Assembly (NCBI RefSeq): GCF_008704715.1
Contig: NZ_CP023689.1
Coordinates: forward strand, 5,022,001 to 5,086,000
Source of the DNA: Streptomyces chartreusis
GTDB lineage: Bacteria; Actinomycetota; Actinomycetes; Streptomycetales; Streptomycetaceae
DNA length: 64,000 nt
Direction: 5' to 3'
A program made the position numbers and the translations under genes. Positions 60,772-64,000 of the stretch are shown here, in pieces (the first letter of the stretch is position 1; every line of letters starts with the position of its first letter). The notes beneath the pieces were generated by a model, which searched no databases, was not told the origin of the DNA, and worked only from the letters and a program-made list of their open reading frames with translations.

Positions 60772-61152
60772 GTGAGCCAGTATGACGAGGGGCACACGGT
60801 CGCGGGCTGGACCGGAACCGGGATCGCGACCGTCGGATCCGCCGTGCTCGGTGCCGGGACATGCATGGTCTCGGCCGCGCTGATCGTGGGCGGGCTCGGG
60901 ATCCTGGCGGCGAGCGTCCTGGTGACCTGGGCCCTGCATCTGTCCGGCTGGGGCAAGCCCTCGGGACCGCGGCCGCGCGGGCAGTGGCCCATGGGGGTGC
61001 GCGACCTGACCGTGCGGGACGGGCACGCGGACTGCTGGGGCTGCCGGCTCGCGGGTCGCGGGCGGCGCAGCGCCGACGTGGTCGCGGTCGTCGGCGAACC
61101 CGCCGGGGCCGGTGAACCCGCCGTCGCCGAGGCCGGTTCGCTCGGCCGCTGA
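60772..61152 (+). CDS. Small membrane protein with Cys pair
   Basis: A 126-residue protein starting VSQYDEGHTVAGWTGTG, two membrane helices (IATVGSAVLGAGTCMVSAAL and LIVGGLGILAASVLVTWAL), then a cytoplasmic tail containing HADCWGCRLAGRGRR, a possible metal or haem-independent Cys2His site. GGGAGG precedes GTG 60772. Being divergent from marR, it may be a target of that regulator. The family looks Streptomyces-specific and has no known role. Confidence 0.7.
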   Translation: MSQYDEGHTVAGWTGTGIATVGSAVLGAGTCMVSAALIVGGLGILAASVLVTWALHLSGWGKPSGPRPRGQWPMGVRDLTVRDGHADCWGCRLAGRGRRSADVVAVVGEPAGAGEPAVAEAGSLGR

Positions 61153-61191
61153 GAGGGCGTTGTCAGTGGCACCCCCTAGGCTCGATGAGCG

Positions 61192-62070
61192 ATGGCACAG
61201 GCATGGAGATGCAAGGGGCTGCGCTGGTCGGCCGACGGCCCCGAGCTGGCGTGGGACGGCGGTCGGCGCTCGGCGCTGACCTGGGGGAAACGGGTGGCCT
61301 TCGGGGTCGCCGAAGGGGGCGTTCGGACATGCGTGGGAGCGCGGGGGCACGCCTGTCCGGTAAGGGCGGCCGTATCGGGGCGCAGCACGGGGGCGCGCTG
61401 CGAGGACTGTGCTCGGCTGGACCGGGCGCACTCGGTGGCCGCCGACACGATCGCGGACGACCCGCGGCCGTACCACGTATATCTGGCCTGGTTCGGCCCC
61501 GGGATGACCAAGGTCGGCATCACCGCCCTTGAGCGCGGCTCGGCGCGGCTCCTTGAGCAGGGCGCGGTCTGCTTCACCTGGCTGGGCGCAGGCCCGCTGA
61601 TGGCGGCACGGCGCACGGAGGAACTGCTGCGGGCGGCACTGCGGGTGCCGGACCGGATTCCGTACGCCGACAAGCGGGCGGTGCGCTCCGGGCTGCCGGC
61701 GTCGGCGGCGGAGCGCGCGGCCGAGGTCGAGGACCTGCACGCCCGGGCGGTCGCGCTGGACGCCTGGCCGGAGTCACTGGTCCGCGAACCCTGCCGACCG
61801 GTCGATCACGCCGGGGTGTTCGGGCTCGCGGAGCTGCCGGGTGCCGTCGGGGAGGTGACCGAGCTCGTCGCGGGCGGGGCGGTGAGCGGACGGCTGGTGG
61901 CGGCCGCCGGACCGGACCTGCACGTCGAGGCGGGCGGCGGGGTGGTCGTCGTCGACACGCGGCTGATGACCGGGTGGGAACTGCTGCCGACGGGCGGCGA
62001 CGGGGAACTGACGGTGCCGGTAAAGGAGTTCAGGGAGCGGGAGGCGACCATGCAGGACGGGCTGTTCTGA
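61192..62070 (+). CDS. DUF2797 protein with GIY-YIG-like core
   Basis: A 292-residue soluble protein. A Cys/His zinc-type cluster (CVGARGHACP and CEDCARLDRAHS) is followed by YHVYLAWFGPGMTKVGIT, which resembles the GIY-YIG nuclease core, and LLEQGAVCFTWLG. The DUF2797 family is uncharacterised. A nucleic-acid-related role is inferred from the fold only. A TAGGCT hexamer nine bases upstream and no ribosome-binding site suggest a leaderless start at ATG 61192. Confidence 0.78.
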   Translation: MAQAWRCKGLRWSADGPELAWDGGRRSALTWGKRVAFGVAEGGVRTCVGARGHACPVRAAVSGRSTGARCEDCARLDRAHSVAADTIADDPRPYHVYLAWFGPGMTKVGITALERGSARLLEQGAVCFTWLGAGPLMAARRTEELLRAALRVPDRIPYADKRAVRSGLPASAAERAAEVEDLHARAVALDAWPESLVREPCRPVDHAGVFGLAELPGAVGEVTELVAGGAVSGRLVAAAGPDLHVEAGGGVVVVDTRLMTGWELLPTGGDGELTVPVKEFREREATMQDGLF

Positions 62071-62210
62071 GGACGGCCCTGGGACCAGCCGGGAAATCGC
62101 TCTCCGCCAGGGACTTCCCAGGGGTTGCCTGAGAGCCTCCTGTGCGTTTCTTAGGAAAATCACAGGTTGCGGAAAGCGTGTTCTAAGAGGGCCCCGACAA
62201 GGTGTCCACC

Positions 62211-62951
62211 ATGACCACGACCTCGCCCCAGGGGCGCACCGAACTGCTGAGGCCGGACGGGAGCCCCGTCCGAGTGCTTGTGGTGGACGACGAGATGTCG
62301 ATCACCGAACTGCTGTCCATGGCCCTTCGCTATGAGGGCTGGCAGATCCGCAGCGCGGGGGACGGCACGGGAGCCGTCCAGACCGCGCGTGAGTTCCGGC
62401 CCGACGCCGTCGTCCTGGACATGATGCTCCCGGACATGGACGGCCTCACCGTCCTCGGGCGGCTGCGCCGCGAACTGCCGGACGTGCCGGTGCTGTTCCT
62501 GACGGCCAAGGACGCCGTCGAGGACCGTATCGCCGGGCTGACCGCGGGCGGCGACGACTACGTCACCAAGCCGTTCAGCCTGGAGGAGGTCGTCGCCCGG
62601 CTGCGCGGGCTGATCCGGCGTTCGGGCGCCGCGGACCGGCGGTCCGACTCCGTGCTCGTCGTCGGCGACCTGACCCTCGACGAGGACAGCCACGAGGTGT
62701 CGCGGGCCGGGGACAACATCCACCTCACCGCCACCGAGTTCGAGCTGCTGCGCTTCCTCATGCGCAATCCGCGGCGCGTGCTCAGCAAGGCACAGATACT
62801 CGACCGGGTCTGGTCGTACGACTTCGGCGGGCAGGCCAACGTCGTCGAGCTGTACATCTCCTATCTGCGCCGCAAGATCGACGCCGGCCGCGAGCCGATG
62901 ATCCACACCCGGCGCGGAGCCGGCTATCTGATCAAGCCCGCGGTGTCATGA
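62211..62951 (+). CDS. OmpR-family response regulator
   Basis: A 246-residue regulator. The receiver (about 20-130) has the acidic pair in VVDDE, the phospho-Asp in VVLDMMLP and Lys in VTKPF. A winged-helix DNA-binding domain (LTATEFELLRFLMRN ... YISYLRRKID ... RRGAGYLI) follows. It overlaps the sensor kinase gene by ATGA. ATG 62211 is used; an in-frame GTG is nine bases upstream. Confidence 0.9.
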   Translation: MTTTSPQGRTELLRPDGSPVRVLVVDDEMSITELLSMALRYEGWQIRSAGDGTGAVQTAREFRPDAVVLDMMLPDMDGLTVLGRLRRELPDVPVLFLTAKDAVEDRIAGLTAGGDDYVTKPFSLEEVVARLRGLIRRSGAADRRSDSVLVVGDLTLDEDSHEVSRAGDNIHLTATEFELLRFLMRNPRRVLSKAQILDRVWSYDFGGQANVVELYISYLRRKIDAGREPMIHTRRGAGYLIKPAVS

Positions 62952-64000
62952 GCGGGCGACGACGACCGCGTACGCAGAAGAGACGGGCGGGCCAGCCGCG
63001 CACCCTGCGGACGCGGCTCGTCGTCGCGTCGGTGGTGCTGATCGCCGTGGTGTGCGCGGTGATCGGCACGGTGACGACGCTTGCGTTGCGGTCGCATCTG
63101 TACGAGCAGTTGGACGGCCGGCTCAACGAGGTCGCGGCGCGGGCATCCGGCTCCTTCCGGCCGCCGGACCAGCCCGACGGCGGCCAGGCGCCCGACCTGG
63201 AGAAGAAGCCCAAGGAGGTCGTTCTCACCGACTTCGTCTCCAAGGGGCCGCAGCCGGGCGGCACCATCGCGGCCAAGGTCGAGAACGGTTCCATCACCGA
63301 GGCCGAGGCCGGTGACAGGACCACGGACGACAACGGCGTCCCCCAGGTGACCCCCGAGTCGCTCAGTGAGTCGGCGACGAATGCGCTCGGCTCCGTCGAG
63401 CAGGACGGCAAGAAGCACACGATCGACATCCCCGGCTACGGCGAGTACCGCGTCCAGTACGCGAGCGGCCCCAACGGCACGTTCTACGTCGCCATCCCCA
63501 CCGAGGACGTGACCGGCACCCTCAACACCCTCGTCCTCATAGAAGCCAGCGTCACCGCCGCCGCCCTCGTGGCCGCCGGGATCGCCGGCACCGTGATCGT
63601 CGGTGTCGCCACGCGCCCCCTGCGCCGCGTCGCCGCCACCGCCACCCGTGTCTCCGAACTCCCCCTGCACACCGGCGAGGTGAACCTCAAGGAGCGGGTC
63701 CCCGAGTCGGAGTGCGATCCGCACACCGAGGTCGGCCAGGTCGGCGCCGCGCTCAACCGCATGCTGAACCACGTCCACGGCGCCCTGCACTCCCGCCAGC
63801 AGAGCGAGATGCGGGTGCGGCAGTTCGTGGCGGACGCCAGCCATGAGCTGCGCACACCCCTCGCGTCCATCCGCGGGTACGCCGAGCTGACCAGACGCGG
63901 CAGGGAGGACGTCGGCCCGGACACCAAACACGCCCTCGGCCGTATCGAGTCCGAGGCCGGCCGGATGACCCTCCTCGTCGAGGATCTCCTGCTGCTCGCC
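62948..64000 (+). CDS. Sensor histidine kinase, 3' partial
   Basis: The frame is open to the window end (351 codons). A basic N-terminus, TM1 (RLVVASVVLIAVVCAVIG), an extracellular domain of about 150 residues, TM2 (near residues 195-220), HAMP and a dimerisation/phospho-acceptor segment VADASHELRTPLASIRGYAEL (His near residue 299) are visible. The ATP-binding domain lies beyond the window. It is the cognate kinase of the coupled OmpR regulator; the signal is unknown. Confidence 0.9.
   Translation, partial: MSGRRRPRTQKRRAGQPRTLRTRLVVASVVLIAVVCAVIGTVTTLALRSHLYEQLDGRLNEVAARASGSFRPPDQPDGGQAPDLEKKPKEVVLTDFVSKGPQPGGTIAAKVENGSITEAEAGDRTTDDNGVPQVTPESLSESATNALGSVEQDGKKHTIDIPGYGEYRVQYASGPNGTFYVAIPTEDVTGTLNTLVLIEASVTAAALVAAGIAGTVIVGVATRPLRRVAATATRVSELPLHTGEVNLKERVPESECDPHTEVGQVGAALNRMLNHVHGALHSRQQSEMRVRQFVADASHELRTPLASIRGYAELTRRGREDVGPDTKHALGRIESEAGRMTLLVEDLLLLA

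Overview
The window is a piece of the central chromosome of a Streptomyces or very close relative. The evidence is the very high G+C content, third-position GC bias, many GTG starts, leaderless-looking genes, Tat-exported enzymes, several SpoIIE-type phosphatases and anti-sigma-type ATPases, F420-type oxidoreductases, and a gene order (cydCD tail, kptA, serS, pheA, the copper cluster, pepP) that I recognise as Streptomyces core synteny. A perfect 14-bp parS site, a second near-perfect parS and several groups of DnaA boxes suggest the region lies on the oriC side of the chromosome. I see no prophage, transposase, CRISPR array or biosynthetic cluster.

Layout. 1-9 kb: tail of CydC, a secreted M23 peptidase, a HAD phosphatase, an F420-type oxidoreductase, the RNA 2'-phosphotransferase KptA, a MerR regulator, and a translationally coupled pair of M24 peptidase-like protein and EphD-like hydrolase/dehydrogenase fusion. 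9-13 kb: a four-gene operon of two ABC ATPase/permease pairs. 13-17 kb: tRNA-Ser(GCT), a HAD phosphatase coupled to serS, an intergenic DnaA-box cluster, and pheA. 17-23 kb: an extracytoplasmic copper-delivery cluster (ycnI, sco, PCu(A)C chaperone, CopC-CopD fusion, DyP peroxidase). 24-33 kb: an anti-sigma-type ATPase, a Tat-exported dioxygenase with an orphan CitG-like gene, pepP, a SpoIIE phosphatase, a degenerate prim-pol protein, a SEC-C protein and a second ATPase. 33-41 kb: GDPD phosphodiesterase, HtrA-like protease, Ser/Thr kinase, cold-shock protein, tRNA-Ser(TGA), an apparently intact prim-pol protein, and a small secreted N/Q-rich protein with a double terminator.

41-47 kb holds a coupled ChsH2-like/ChsH1-like/Ltp2-like operon, an ECF sigma factor and an acyl-CoA synthetase. 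The operon and the synthetase each have a palindromic operator at the promoter. 47-52 kb: a 1443-residue PAS/pseudo-kinase/receiver protein and a subtilisin-inhibitor-like secreted protein. 52-58 kb: tRNA-Ser(GCT), tRNA-Arg(ACG), a MASE1 membrane sensor coupled to a SpoIIE phosphatase, and a 988-residue PAS/GAF/PP2C/ATPase protein. 58-64 kb: GtrA, NmrA/HxlR divergent pair, MarR, a DUF2797 protein and an OmpR/histidine kinase pair cut by the window end.

The most unusual signal is recurrent short tandem duplications (14-28 bp) that include the stop codons of at least six unrelated genes, with one related duplication at a start codon. Other points of interest are the DnaA-box cluster upstream of serS, the PAS protein with a degenerate histidine-kinase core and repeated TGRRRR-type motifs, the prim-pol-like protein lacking its acidic motif, and an interspersed ~21-bp element in four 3' intergenic regions.
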